A DNA stretch of 6,625 bases, taken from contig JAZQOM010000032.1 in the NCBI GenBank assembly GCA_045627885.1, positions 1 to 6,625 of the forward strand, written 5' to 3'. The notes beneath the pieces are model-generated. The model made no database searches. It worked only from the letters and a program-made list of their open reading frames with translations, and was not told the DNA's origin. The position numbers and the translations under genes are program-made. Positions within the stretch are counted from its first letter, which is position 1. The number at the start of each line of letters is the position of its first letter. The stretch is from CALCTE01 sp045627885. Its GTDB lineage: Bacteria > Bacillota > Clostridia > Oscillospirales > CAG-272. This document shows positions 1 through 6,316 of this stretch, piece by piece.

Positions 1-240
1 CACCCGAGGGCACGCCGCATGATAACATCCGCATAGCTTTGTCATCACGCCCGCCCTGCGCTCGGACTTACAGACAGTAAGCCTCTCGCTTGTGTGGGCG
101 TTCTTTCGCGCTCTGCGGCGTTCTAATGCGGCTTTATCTCCCGTAAGAGGGACACTCACGCCGAAAAACACGCCTATACCATAAAACCGTTTTTGCGGCG
201 CAAAAACATACCGCAATGTGCACTTTAGCGCAAAATTCAT
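1..240 (-). CDS. Unrecognised open frame, incomplete at the window edge
   Basis: An uninterrupted minus-strand frame of 80 codons runs from an ATG at 240-238 to base 1, with its stop lying outside the window. The next in-frame stop upstream is a TGA shortly before the ATG. No ribosome binding site precedes the ATG, and the bases just upstream belong to the short inverted repeat at 240-257. The predicted product starts MNFALKC and has an arginine-rich middle containing ERRRARKNAH, plus several cysteines near the edge. I do not recognise a family. The DNA is GC-rich and stop-poor, so the frame may be open by chance, or be the chance translation of a repetitive element. I regard a real protein as less likely than that. 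Confidence 0.2.
   Translation of the reverse strand, partial: MNFALKCTLRYVFAPQKRFYGIGVFFGVSVPLTGDKAALERRRARKNAHTSERLTVCKSERRAGVMTKLCGCYHAACPRV
189..207. repeat. Perfect inverted repeat GTTTTTGC-GGC-GCAAAAAC
   Basis: Eight bases pair perfectly across a three-base centre: 189-196 with 200-207. It lies about 100 bases beyond the glgB stop codon. On the minus strand it is followed by GGTTTTATGG rather than a run of T, so it is a weak terminator candidate. It may be part of the surrounding repetitive element. Confidence 0.5.
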
Positions 241-307
241 TTGCCGCGTTCGGCAAAATTCATGCGGCTTGCCGACTCATTTTCTTTAGCAACTTGCGGC
301 TTGCCGA
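223..307. repeat. Cluster of short direct repeats and a small hairpin
   Basis: Three word pairs recur. GCAAAATTCAT occurs at 230-240 and 253-263. TGCGGCTTGCCGA occurs at 263-275 and 295-307. CTTTAGC occurs at 223-229 and 284-290. Between the first two copies sits the inverted repeat TTTGCCG-CGTT-CGGCAAA (240-257). The CGGC/GCCG word recurs throughout. Together they look like a degenerate palindromic intergenic repeat lying directly after the glgB stop codon. Whether copies occur elsewhere in the genome cannot be seen from this window. Confidence 0.5.
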
Positions 308-308
308 T

Positions 309-2204
309 TTATCTGCTGATTTCAGGCAAATCCTCAACCTTTTCCCAATAAACCGCGGACATTGCGGGAATCGTAAACTCTCCCGAAAACTCGTATCCGT
401 GCATCGGCACATTCTGCGCCTTAACCTTGCGCAAGGCGATTGCATCGCGTCCGGAATATTTCTTCGCATCCGAGCGGAACACCGGCGCATACACAGCCTT
501 TTCGGGAAGCCCGAGGCGATATTTTTTTCTGTCCACGGGGCAGAAATTGAACACGCATACCGTTTCTTTTCCGGCTTTGTCAATGCGCCTGAACGCCACA
601 ACGCTCTGGTCTTTGTCATCGGCGCTTATCCACGCAAAGCCGTCCCAGCCGGAATCCTTTTCCCACATCGCGGGAGTCGAAAGATATAACGCATTCAGCT
701 CTTTCACAAATCCGTGCAGACGCTTGTGACTGTCATAGTCGAGCAAGAACCAATCGAGCTGCTTTGTAAAATCCCATTCGATAAACTGCCCGAATTCGTT
801 GCCCATAAATGTAAGCTTTTTGCCCGGATGTGCCGTCATATATGCGTAGAACACTCTCAAATTATCGAATTTTTCATCATATCCGCCGGGCATCTTGCCT
901 ATCATGGAGCATTTTCCGTGTACGACCTCGTCGTGCGAGAGCGGCAGAATAAAATTCTCCGAGAAAGCGTATGTAAGCGAGAATGTCAGGTCGTTATGCC
1001 GACCTTTTCTGAAAAGCGGGTCAGCCGACATATATCCGAGCATATCGTTCATCCAGCCCATATTCCACTTAAAATTGAAGCCGAGACCGCCCTCATACGG
1101 CGGCTTTGTAACCATCGGGAACGCCGTAGATTCCTCTGCTATCATCATAACGGACGGATTTGCCGCAAAAGCGTGAGAATTCAGTGCTCTCAAAAAATCT
1201 ATCGCGTCGATATTTTCTTTTCCGCCGTACTTGTTCGGCTTGTACTGCTTTCTGCCGTAGTCGAGATACAGCATCGAAGCAACGGCGTCAACTCTTATTC
1301 CGTCGATGTGATATTCTCGTATGAAGAACACCGCACTCGATATAAGGAACGAACGCACCTCGTATCTTGCGTAGTCGAAGATTCTCGTATTCCAGTCGGG
1401 ATGCTCGTTCATCATCGGGTCGGAAAGCTCATAGCAGTATGAGCCGTCAAACTCATAAAGCCCGCTTTCGTCCTTCGGGAAATGTGCAGGCACCCAATCG
1501 AGAATAACTCCGATTCCCGCCTGATGACACCTGTCCACAAAATCCATAAAATACTTCGGCTCGCCGTAGCGGAAGCTCGGGGCGAAATAGCCCGTCACCT
1601 GATATCCCCACGACGGATAGAACGGGTATTCCGTCACGGGCATAAGCTCTACATGAGTATATCCCATCTTTTTCAGATAGGGAATAAGCTCATCCGCGGT
1701 TTCACCGTAACCGTAGAGCCTTCCGTCCTCGTGCATTTTCCAAGAGCCGAGATGGAGCTCGTATATATTCACGGGACTCTCGATTATGTTGCGCTTTGCC
1801 TTTTCTTTTTTGTACGCGGCATCGTGCCATTTGTAGCCGCTTATATCGTATATCAGCGACGATGTGTCGGGAAGACAAGCGCATCGGGTTGCATAGGGGT
1901 CGCTTTTATAGACGAAGCCGCCGTTCTTTTTTTCTATGTAATATTTATATGCACAACCCTCTTTTGCATATTCGGAGAAAGCCTCCCATACGCCGTGCAT
2001 ATTTTTCTGCATATATAAGTCTTCGGTATTCCAGAAATTGAAATCTCCGACCACCGAGACAGAGCGCGCATTCGGCGCCCACACACGGAAAACATATCCG
2101 TTTTTATTGCCGCGGCGTTCCTTGTGGCAACCCATAAAAGTATAGGCGTTGTCGCAGTCGCCGTGGTAGAATTTTTCCATATCGTCAAATAGTTTTTTAT
2201 TCAA
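309..2204 (-). CDS. glgB: 1,4-alpha-glucan branching enzyme (GH13)
   Basis: GlgB (EC 2.4.1.18) cuts alpha-1,4 chains and rejoins the fragment by an alpha-1,6 bond, branching cytoplasmic glycogen. Counting from the TTG start (631 residues), a CBM48 domain with FRVWAPNA and VVGDFNFWN lies at about 35-60. The GH13 barrel follows: YELHLGSW at about 148, SWGYQVTGYFAP near 198-209, DGIRVDAV with nucleophile D306, MIAEES with acid/base E357, and LSHDEVVHG with D425. The C-terminal beta domain comes last. The extra N1 domain of E. coli GlgB (about 730 residues) is absent, as in many Bacillota enzymes. The TTG at 2204 is chosen because GGGAGGA ends 4 bases upstream. The GTG at 2252 has no ribosome site and abuts the putative -10 box, and the ATG at 2180 is 30 bases from the Shine-Dalgarno. 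The gene is divergent from malQ, and no other glg gene is visible. Family call is very secure; start less so. Confidence 0.95.
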   Translation of the reverse strand: MNKKLFDDMEKFYHGDCDNAYTFMGCHKERRGNKNGYVFRVWAPNARSVSVVGDFNFWNTEDLYMQKNMHGVWEAFSEYAKEGCAYKYYIEKKNGGFVYKSDPYATRCACLPDTSSLIYDISGYKWHDAAYKKEKAKRNIIESPVNIYELHLGSWKMHEDGRLYGYGETADELIPYLKKMGYTHVELMPVTEYPFYPSWGYQVTGYFAPSFRYGEPKYFMDFVDRCHQAGIGVILDWVPAHFPKDESGLYEFDGSYCYELSDPMMNEHPDWNTRIFDYARYEVRSFLISSAVFFIREYHIDGIRVDAVASMLYLDYGRKQYKPNKYGGKENIDAIDFLRALNSHAFAANPSVMMIAEESTAFPMVTKPPYEGGLGFNFKWNMGWMNDMLGYMSADPLFRKGRHNDLTFSLTYAFSENFILPLSHDEVVHGKCSMIGKMPGGYDEKFDNLRVFYAYMTAHPGKKLTFMGNEFGQFIEWDFTKQLDWFLLDYDSHKRLHGFVKELNALYLSTPAMWEKDSGWDGFAWISADDKDQSVVAFRRIDKAGKETVCVFNFCPVDRKKYRLGLPEKAVYAPVFRSDAKKYSGRDAIALRKVKAQNVPMHGYEFSGEFTIPAMSAVYWEKVEDLPEISR

Positions 2205-2208
2205 AATA

Positions 2209-2215
2209 TCCTCCC
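2209..2215 (-). promoter_or_regulatory. Ribosome binding site that sets the glgB TTG start
   Basis: On the minus strand the sequence GGGAGGA is followed after four bases by TTG AAT AAA AAA. This is near-perfect complementarity to the 16S 3' end at ideal spacing. Neither the upstream GTG (2252) nor the downstream ATG (2180) has such a site, so translation most likely starts at the unusual TTG codon. Confidence 0.7.
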
Positions 2216-2243
2216 AATGAGGTATGTATATTTCCTCGAATTT

Positions 2244-2272
2244 ATTATACACCTATTTTTTTGGAAAATCCA
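2244..2272 (-). promoter_or_regulatory. Possible glgB promoter
   Basis: A perfect TATAAT lies at 2249-2244 on the minus strand, with a weak -35 (TGGATT, 2272-2267) at 17-bp spacing. Initiation near 2237 would give a leader of roughly 25 bases to the Shine-Dalgarno. The -10 is convincing but the -35 matches the consensus at only about half its positions. Confidence 0.4.
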
Positions 2273-2375
2273 TACTTTTTCAAGATTTTTTTAGTCGTTT
2301 TTTACATATAAATACGATTTTTTATACAATTTACTGTGAATTTTTAATATCTGCCCCGCTTGCAGTTTTGCGGCA

Positions 2376-2404
2376 TTGACAAATATGTTCTGTTGTCGTA
2401 AAAT
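2376..2404 (+). promoter_or_regulatory. malQ promoter, near-consensus sigma-A type
   Basis: A perfect TTGACA (2376-2381) and TAAAAT (2399-2404, five of six consensus bases) are separated by exactly 17 bp. Transcription would start near 2411 and give a leader of about 25 bases ahead of the ATG at 2436. Confidence 0.75.
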
Positions 2405-2421
2405 CGATTGTACACTTTTTG

Positions 2422-2429
2422 AAAGGAAG
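2422..2429 (+). promoter_or_regulatory. malQ ribosome binding site
   Basis: AAAGGAAG lies six bases ahead of the ATG at 2436-2438. It fixes the start there rather than at the in-frame TTG at 2376, which coincides with the -35 box and so would not be in the mRNA. Confidence 0.7.
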
Positions 2430-2435
2430 CACAAA

Positions 2436-3866
2436 ATGGAACGCTCAAGCGGAATACTTATGCACATTTCATCGCTTTACGGTGACTACGGCTGCGGAAG
2501 CTTCGGCAAAGCCGCATACGAATTTATAGATTTTCTTGAAGAAACGGGATTTACATATTGGCAGGTGCTCCCGTTCTGCGTGCCGGACAGTCATAATTCG
2601 CCGTATATGTCATATTCGTCATTCGGCGGCAACCCGAATTTCATCGACCTTGAGCTTCTTTTTGAGCAAGGACTTTTGACAAAAGAAGAGCTTTTGTCGG
2701 CAAAGCAGAGCACTCCGTATACCTGCGAGTTCGACAGGCTCAAAAAAGAGCGTATGGAGCTTTTTGCAAGAGCCGCATCGCGCTTTTCCGATAAAGCAAA
2801 GGTATCGGAATTCATCGCGAAAAATCCGCGCATCGAAAAGTGTTGTGAATTCCTTGCGCTTAAGGACGCAAACGGCGGAAAGCCGTGGACGGAGTGGACT
2901 GTAAATGCTCCCGACGAAAGCTGTTTGTTTTCGTGGCAGTTCGTGCAGTACGAATTTCACAGACAGTGGAACGCGGTCAAGGAATACGCCCACGGCAAAA
3001 ACATAAAGATTATAGGTGACCTGCCGTTTTATGTCGCGCACGACAGCAGTGATGTCTGGAGTGACACAAGGCAGTTTTTGCTTGATGAAAAGAACGCACC
3101 GTCGTCCGTTGCGGGAGTTCCGCCCGACTATTTCAGCGCCGAAGGACAGCTCTGGGGCAATCCGCTGTATAATTGGGACTCTATGAAGTTCGACGGATAT
3201 TCGTGGTGGAAAGCGAGAATGAGCTATATGTTTTCCATGTTCGACGGAGTTCGCATCGACCATTTCCGCGCGCTTTCCGACTATTGGAGCATTCCGGCTG
3301 CGGCAAAGAGCGCAAAGGAAGGCAAGTGGGTAAAAGGGCCGCGTACCGATATGATAAAGGCGATAGATTCTGTTGCAAACGGAAAGCTTGTCATCGCGGA
3401 AAATCTCGGCATCATCGACGACGCGGTGACAGAGCTTCTTTCCGAGAGCAAATATCCGGGAATGGCGGTATTTCAGTTCGGCTTTGACGGAATAAGCTCA
3501 AACCCGCACCTTCCGCACAATTACAAAAACAATCTTGTCGCATATACGGGAACGCATGACAACAATACGCTGCTCGGATTTATGTGGGAGATAGATGATG
3601 CGACGAGAAAATATCTGCTCGATTATGTCGGATTTACGGGCGATAACTTTGACAGAAGCTATGAAACGATAATCAGAACAATGCTTGCAAGCGCCGCCGG
3701 AACAGTGATATTCCCGATTCAGGATATACTCGGCTATGGCTCGGACACAAGGCTTAATACACCCGGCAGAGCCGACGGAAACTGGGCGTACAGAGTGACA
3801 AAGGAACAGCTACTTTCAATCGACCGCGCAAAGTATAAAAAGATGAACAAAATGTACTCAAGATAA
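2436..3866 (+). CDS. malQ: 4-alpha-glucanotransferase (amylomaltase, GH77)
   Basis: MalQ (EC 2.4.1.25) is a cytoplasmic disproportionating enzyme that moves alpha-1,4 glucan segments between maltodextrins, releasing glucose and longer chains. The 476-residue product matches the compact amylomaltase form (about 500 residues), not the longer E. coli type. Visible motifs, in order: RSSGILMHISSL at the N-terminus, SPYMSYSSFGGNP at 55-67, IIGDLPFYVAHDSSDVW at 192-208, and AGVPPDYFSAEGQLWGNPLY at 226-245. Then come DGVRIDHFR with nucleophile D275, AENLG with acid/base E322, and GTHDNN with D375. The closing PGRADGNWAYR lies at 443-453. All three catalytic acids are present. It is transcribed alone from its own promoter, divergent from glgB, and ends in a strong terminator. 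Pairing with glgB suggests a role in glycogen or maltodextrin turnover, which is an inference. Codon use resembles glgB. Confidence 0.96.
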   Translation: MERSSGILMHISSLYGDYGCGSFGKAAYEFIDFLEETGFTYWQVLPFCVPDSHNSPYMSYSSFGGNPNFIDLELLFEQGLLTKEELLSAKQSTPYTCEFDRLKKERMELFARAASRFSDKAKVSEFIAKNPRIEKCCEFLALKDANGGKPWTEWTVNAPDESCLFSWQFVQYEFHRQWNAVKEYAHGKNIKIIGDLPFYVAHDSSDVWSDTRQFLLDEKNAPSSVAGVPPDYFSAEGQLWGNPLYNWDSMKFDGYSWWKARMSYMFSMFDGVRIDHFRALSDYWSIPAAAKSAKEGKWVKGPRTDMIKAIDSVANGKLVIAENLGIIDDAVTELLSESKYPGMAVFQFGFDGISSNPHLPHNYKNNLVAYTGTHDNNTLLGFMWEIDDATRKYLLDYVGFTGDNFDRSYETIIRTMLASAAGTVIFPIQDILGYGSDTRLNTPGRADGNWAYRVTKEQLLSIDRAKYKKMNKMYSR

Positions 3867-3900
3867 AAATGAGGCAGATTTACAATCTGCCTCATTTTTT
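3866..3900. terminator. Bidirectional intrinsic terminator between convergent malQ and the ABC operon
   Basis: A perfect 12-bp stem (3869-3880 with 3884-3895) closes on a TAC loop. It is flanked by an A-run on the left (3865-3869) and a T-run on the right (3895-3900), so RNA from either strand forms a hairpin followed by U residues. It begins at the malQ stop codon and lies 6 bases beyond the stop of the convergent ATPase gene. It therefore ends both units. Confidence 0.92.
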
Positions 3901-3906
3901 ATTCAA

Positions 3907-4653
3907 TTACAGAACACAACTCAGAAAATTCTTTGTCCGCTCCGATTTCGGATTTTCAAAAATATCCTTCGGAGTGCCTTCTTCCTCGATTATTCCGTCC
4001 GACATAAACAGAACTCTGTCGGCAACCTCTCTTGCAAAGCCCATTTCGTGAGTGACGACCACCATCGTCATTCCCTCTGCGGCAAGCTCCTTCATTACCG
4101 AAAGAACCTCTCCGACCATCTCGGGGTCGAGCGCTGATGTAGGCTCGTCAAACAGCATTATATCCGGCTTCATCGCAAGCGAGCGCGCTATTGCGACACG
4201 CTGCTTCTGACCGCCCGAAAGCTGACGCGGATAGGCATTTGCTTTTTCGGTAAGACCGACTCTTTCAAGCATTTTCATCGCTACAACTTCGGCTTCTTCC
4301 TTAGTGCATTTTTTCAGCTCAACCAAAGCGAACATAATGTTGTTTTTGACAGTCTTGTGCTCAAACAGATTGAACTGCTGGAACACCATACCTATATTCT
4401 CTCTGACTTTGTTGAGGTTTACATTTTTTTGGGTGATATCGACGCCGTCGATGACGACTGTGCCGTCCGTCGGCTTTTCAAGCCCGTTGAGACAGCGCAG
4501 AGCGGTGGATTTTCCGGAACCCGACGGGCCGATAAGACATACCACATCGCCTTCGGAAACCTCAAAGCTTATGCCCTTCAGGACTTCGTGACTGCCGAAG
4601 CTCTTGCGAAGACCGCGGACGGTTATTTTATTTTCGGAATTATTGTCTGCCAT
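3907..4653 (-). CDS. Polar amino acid ABC transporter, ATP-binding protein (GlnQ/ArtP type)
   Basis: This is the nucleotide-binding subunit that powers uptake of a polar amino acid from the cytoplasmic face of the membrane. The 248-residue protein is the usual length and is complete. Walker A GPSGSGKST is at 42-50, the Q-loop MVFQQFNLF near 89-97, and the LSGGQKQRVAIARSLA signature at 145-160. Walker B IMLFDE is at 165-170, the D-loop SALD at 173-176, and the switch histidine H202 in VTHEM. The ATG at 4653 overlaps the permease end by 14 bases and is preceded by GGAGAAG at 10-base spacing, suggesting translational coupling. Codon use is rich in CCG (six of eight Pro codons) and TCG, like glgB and malQ but unlike the binding protein in the same operon. 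Substrate cannot be read from this subunit; glutamine, arginine or cystine are all possible. Confidence 0.95.
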   Translation of the reverse strand: MADNNSENKITVRGLRKSFGSHEVLKGISFEVSEGDVVCLIGPSGSGKSTALRCLNGLEKPTDGTVVIDGVDITQKNVNLNKVRENIGMVFQQFNLFEHKTVKNNIMFALVELKKCTKEEAEVVAMKMLERVGLTEKANAYPRQLSGGQKQRVAIARSLAMKPDIMLFDEPTSALDPEMVGEVLSVMKELAAEGMTMVVVTHEMGFAREVADRVLFMSDGIIEEEGTPKDIFENPKSERTKNFLSCVL

Positions 4654-5311
4654 ATTTTAATTTCTTCTCCACAAGTTTAGAAACAATCATAAGTACCGAA
4701 ATTATCACAAGATAATATGCCGCAACAAGGATATATGTCGCAAAGAACTGATATGTAGAGCCCACATACTGCTTTGCCTTGTTGACAAGCTCCGCCATAC
4801 CGATAACGGAAAGAATGGATGTATCCTTTAAGGTAATGATGAACTGGTTTACGATACTAGGAATCATATTACGGATTGCCTGTGGAAGAACAACCCGGAA
4901 CATGCCTCTCCAGTAAGTAAGGCCCAAACTTCTTGCAGCTTCCATCTGTCCAACATCAATGGACTGGATACCTGCACGAATAATTTCTGACATATAAGCG
5001 CCACAGTTTAAGGCCAGACAGATGGTGCCCGCCTGAAGGCCTGTCAGAGTCATGCCCGCATGGAAGAAATTATTCAATGCGTAAGGAACGCCGAAATAAA
5101 CGAACATAGCCAATACAAGCATCGGGACGCCCCGGATTATATTGACATATATGGTAGATATGATGTTACATGCTTTGTTTTTGACTACGCTCAGCATTCC
5201 GAAAACAATTCCCAGAACGCATCCGAAAGCCAGACCTAAAAGCGCCAGAAGTAAGGTTTTTCCTAACGCTTTCAGCAAAAGCATTCCGTACACCGAAATG
5301 ATCTGTGCCAT
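4640..5311 (-). CDS. Polar amino acid ABC transporter, permease (HisM/GlnP type)
   Basis: This is the membrane channel subunit of the importer, probably working as a homodimer since only one permease gene is present. The 223-residue product is typical in length. Hydrophobic segments lie at about 10-40, 53-75, 90-110, 150-172 and 188-212, consistent with five membrane spans. The EAA loop that docks on the ATPase starts EAARSLGLTYWRGMF at 124-138 and continues to VLPQA. The family motif LKDTS is at 161-165. The ATG at 5311 follows AAAGGAGAG at good spacing. Codon use changes along the gene: TTA leucine codons are common in the 5' two thirds. Beyond the KDTS motif CTT, GCG, ATA and TCG dominate, with a single TTA near the very end. 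Confidence 0.95.
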   Translation of the reverse strand: MAQIISVYGMLLLKALGKTLLLALLGLAFGCVLGIVFGMLSVVKNKACNIISTIYVNIIRGVPMLVLAMFVYFGVPYALNNFFHAGMTLTGLQAGTICLALNCGAYMSEIIRAGIQSIDVGQMEAARSLGLTYWRGMFRVVLPQAIRNMIPSIVNQFIITLKDTSILSVIGMAELVNKAKQYVGSTYQFFATYILVAAYYLVIISVLMIVSKLVEKKLKYGRQ

Positions 5312-5333
5312 TAAAATCTCTCCTTTACTTTAG

Positions 5334-5367
5334 ATAAGGGCATCAGAGGAATCCCTAATGCCCTTAT
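5334..5367 (-). other. Intercistronic stem-loop between binding-protein and permease genes
   Basis: ATAAGGGCAT (5334-5343) and ATGCCCTTAT (5358-5367) form a perfect 10-bp stem. On the minus strand its loop can add a small AGG/CCT helix. No U-run follows on the transcribed strand, so it is not a classic terminator. It lies in the 91-base gap after the binding-protein stop and 7 bases before the permease ribosome site. Such stem-loops often protect the upstream message so that the binding protein outnumbers the permease. That role here is an inference. Confidence 0.6.
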
Positions 5368-5402
5368 GAAAAAGCTATAGTTTTTTATTTATGATTGAAT
5401 GA

Positions 5403-6224
5403 TTAGCCGAGGTATTTTGCGATGATCTCGTCATATTTGCCGTTTGCTTTGATGTTAGCAAGACCAGCGTTGAAGAGGTCAACCAGTTCCTGATTGTCAG
5501 CGTTGAAGATTGCAAATCCGTAAGCTGCAGGATCATTTTCTGTTCCATCAACAAACTTCATTGTTAAGTCGCCAGCTTTGATGGAGTATTTCAGAATAGG
5601 AGTATCATCGAAGCAAGCTGCTGCCTGTCCACCCATTACGGACTGGTACATATCAGGAGAAGTTGCAACTCTGGTTACTTCAAATCCGTACTGCTCTGCA
5701 AGAGCGGTTGCGTACTGATCACTCATGGTTCCGTTCTTAACAACAACGTTCTTTCCTGCTAAATCTTCGAATCCTTTGATGTCAGAATCAGCTGCTACAG
5801 CCATACCCTGTGTAGCGTTGTAGTATCCGTCGGAGAAAATCCATCCGTTTGCTTTTCTTTCATCTGTGATAGATGCGCCTGCGATCATGCCGTCAGCCTG
5901 TCCAGCCTGGCATGCTGCAATAGCTGCGTCCCATCCAATGTACTGAAGGTCAAATGTGAAGCCCTGATCTTCTGCAACTGCTGCAAGAATGTCCATATCG
6001 ATACCTACGATGTTTCCATTTGCATCTTCAAATTCGAATGGGCTGAAACCTTTATCGGTTGCAACTACAAAGTGTTTAGGGCCTGCTGGTGCGGAACCAG
6101 AGCCTGAGCCTGCTGGTGCTGGAGCATCGCCACCGCCATTGTCAGCGCCACCGCATGCTGCGAGCATTCCAATTGCGAATACTGCTACTAATACCAATGC
6201 TAAAATTTTCTTGATATTCTTCAT
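5403..6224 (-). CDS. Polar amino acid ABC transporter, lipoprotein solute-binding protein (SBP_bac_3)
   Basis: This is the extracellular receptor of the importer, anchored by lipid to the outer face of the membrane. The 273-residue precursor has a charged MKNIKK start, a hydrophobic core, and the lipobox LAAC with lipidated Cys24. A flexible Gly/Ala/Pro/Ser linker spans about 25-49. The SBP family 3 domain fills 50-273: SPFEFEDANGNIVGIDMDI near 61-79, ITDERK with ligand-binding R123, and FDDTPI with D207. The last two match the arginine and aspartate that hold the amino acid backbone in GlnH/HisJ-type proteins. The resemblance to GlnH around DTP suggests glutamine or a similar polar amino acid, unproven. 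The ATG at 6224 follows AGGAGG at 7-base spacing; an in-frame TTG at 6260 lacks a site. No CCG, TCG or GCG codon was seen. Confidence 0.95.
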   Translation of the reverse strand: MKNIKKILALVLVAVFAIGMLAACGGADNGGGDAPAPAGSGSGSAPAGPKHFVVATDKGFSPFEFEDANGNIVGIDMDILAAVAEDQGFTFDLQYIGWDAAIAACQAGQADGMIAGASITDERKANGWIFSDGYYNATQGMAVAADSDIKGFEDLAGKNVVVKNGTMSDQYATALAEQYGFEVTRVATSPDMYQSVMGGQAAACFDDTPILKYSIKAGDLTMKFVDGTENDPAAYGFAIFNADNQELVDLFNAGLANIKANGKYDEIIAKYLG

Positions 6225-6230
6225 AATTTT

Positions 6231-6238
6231 TCCTCCTG
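6231..6238 (-). promoter_or_regulatory. Ribosome binding site of the binding-protein gene
   Basis: CAGGAGGA on the minus strand holds a full AGGAGG. The spacing of 7 bases to the ATG at 6224-6222 is ideal and rules out the alternative TTG start at 6260. The strength fits a highly translated lipoprotein receptor. Confidence 0.75.
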
Positions 6239-6275
6239 TTACAAATCTGGGTTTTCCCAAAAATAATATTGGCTG

Positions 6276-6305
6276 ATTATATCAAAAACCTATGGAAAAA
6301 GTCCA
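6276..6305 (-). promoter_or_regulatory. Likely promoter of the ABC transporter operon (extended -10)
   Basis: A perfect TATAAT at 6281-6276 is preceded by TGA, giving an extended -10 (TGnTATAAT). The best spaced -35 is TGGACT (6305-6300, four of six bases) at 18 bp. A perfect TTGACA also exists at 6326-6321, but 39 bp away. Initiation near 6269 would leave a leader of about 45 bases. Most of the -35/-10 interval is one arm of the inverted repeat at 6281-6316. Confidence 0.55.
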
Positions 6306-6316
6306 TAGGTTTTGAT
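6281..6316. repeat. Long inverted repeat overlapping the transporter promoter (terminator or operator)
   Basis: A 12-bp perfect stem (6285-6296 with 6302-6313) around a 5-base loop is extended by ATC/GAT with one bulged A to about 15 bp. It lies about 90 bases past the stop of the upstream flavoprotein gene. On the minus strand the stem ends in TTTTTGAT, and on the plus strand in GATTTTTT. It could therefore be an intrinsic terminator for the flavoprotein transcript. It also occupies the -35/-10 spacer of the transporter promoter, where it could serve as an operator. The sequence alone does not decide between the two. Confidence 0.6.

Larger units (their letters stand above)
1..308. other. 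Repeat-rich intergenic region downstream of glgB, no recognised gene
   Basis: This stretch follows the glgB stop codon on the minus strand and contains no protein family I recognise. It is visibly richer in GC than the glgB/malQ intergenic region and is dense in short repeats. These include an inverted repeat at 189-207, a 7-bp stem at 240-257, a CTTAC/GTAAG stem at 67-81, and several direct repeats between 223 and 307. The stem at 240-257 or the one at 189-207 could help end the glgB transcript, but neither has a clean U-tract in that direction, so no terminator is called. The overall look is of a dispersed intergenic repeat, which is an inference. Confidence 0.5.
2205..2435. other. AT-rich divergent intergenic region between glgB and malQ
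   Basis: About 230 bases separate the two start codons. The stretch is strongly AT-rich, with T-runs around 2256-2262 and 2285-2312. It holds the promoters facing each gene. I see no long inverted repeat that would mark an obvious shared operator, and no riboswitch-like structure. Confidence 0.6.

Noticed and set aside
189..257. Intrinsic terminator for glgB
   Set aside because: The two hairpins at 189-207 and 240-257 lack a following U-tract on the minus strand, so the call would be speculative.
1..308. CRISPR array or insertion sequence end
   Set aside because: The repeats are short, irregularly spaced and degenerate, and there is no transposase fragment or regular repeat-spacer pattern.
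216..1442. Plus-strand open frames of 100-242 codons across the glgB region
   Set aside because: They lie antisense to glgB, which has complete GH13 motifs and catalytic residues; none shows a family motif or a good ribosome site.
1482..2041. Plus-strand open frames opposite the 5' half of glgB
   Set aside because: These are antisense frames over conserved GlgB coding sequence, with no recognisable domain.
2376..2435. TTG at 2376 as a longer malQ start
   Set aside because: The TTG is part of the -35 box TTGACA, so it would lie upstream of the transcript; the ATG at 2436 has its own ribosome site.
2619..3263. Minus-strand 214-codon frame inside malQ
   Set aside because: It is antisense to the GH77 domain and has no supported start or motif.
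6225..6260. TTG at 6260 as a longer start for the solute-binding protein
   Set aside because: It would add 12 residues before the lipoprotein signal peptide, and AGGAGG is correctly placed only for the ATG at 6224.
5989..6276. Plus-strand 95-codon proline-rich frame
   Set aside because: It is the antisense of the Gly/Ala/Pro linker and signal peptide of the binding protein, a low-complexity artefact.
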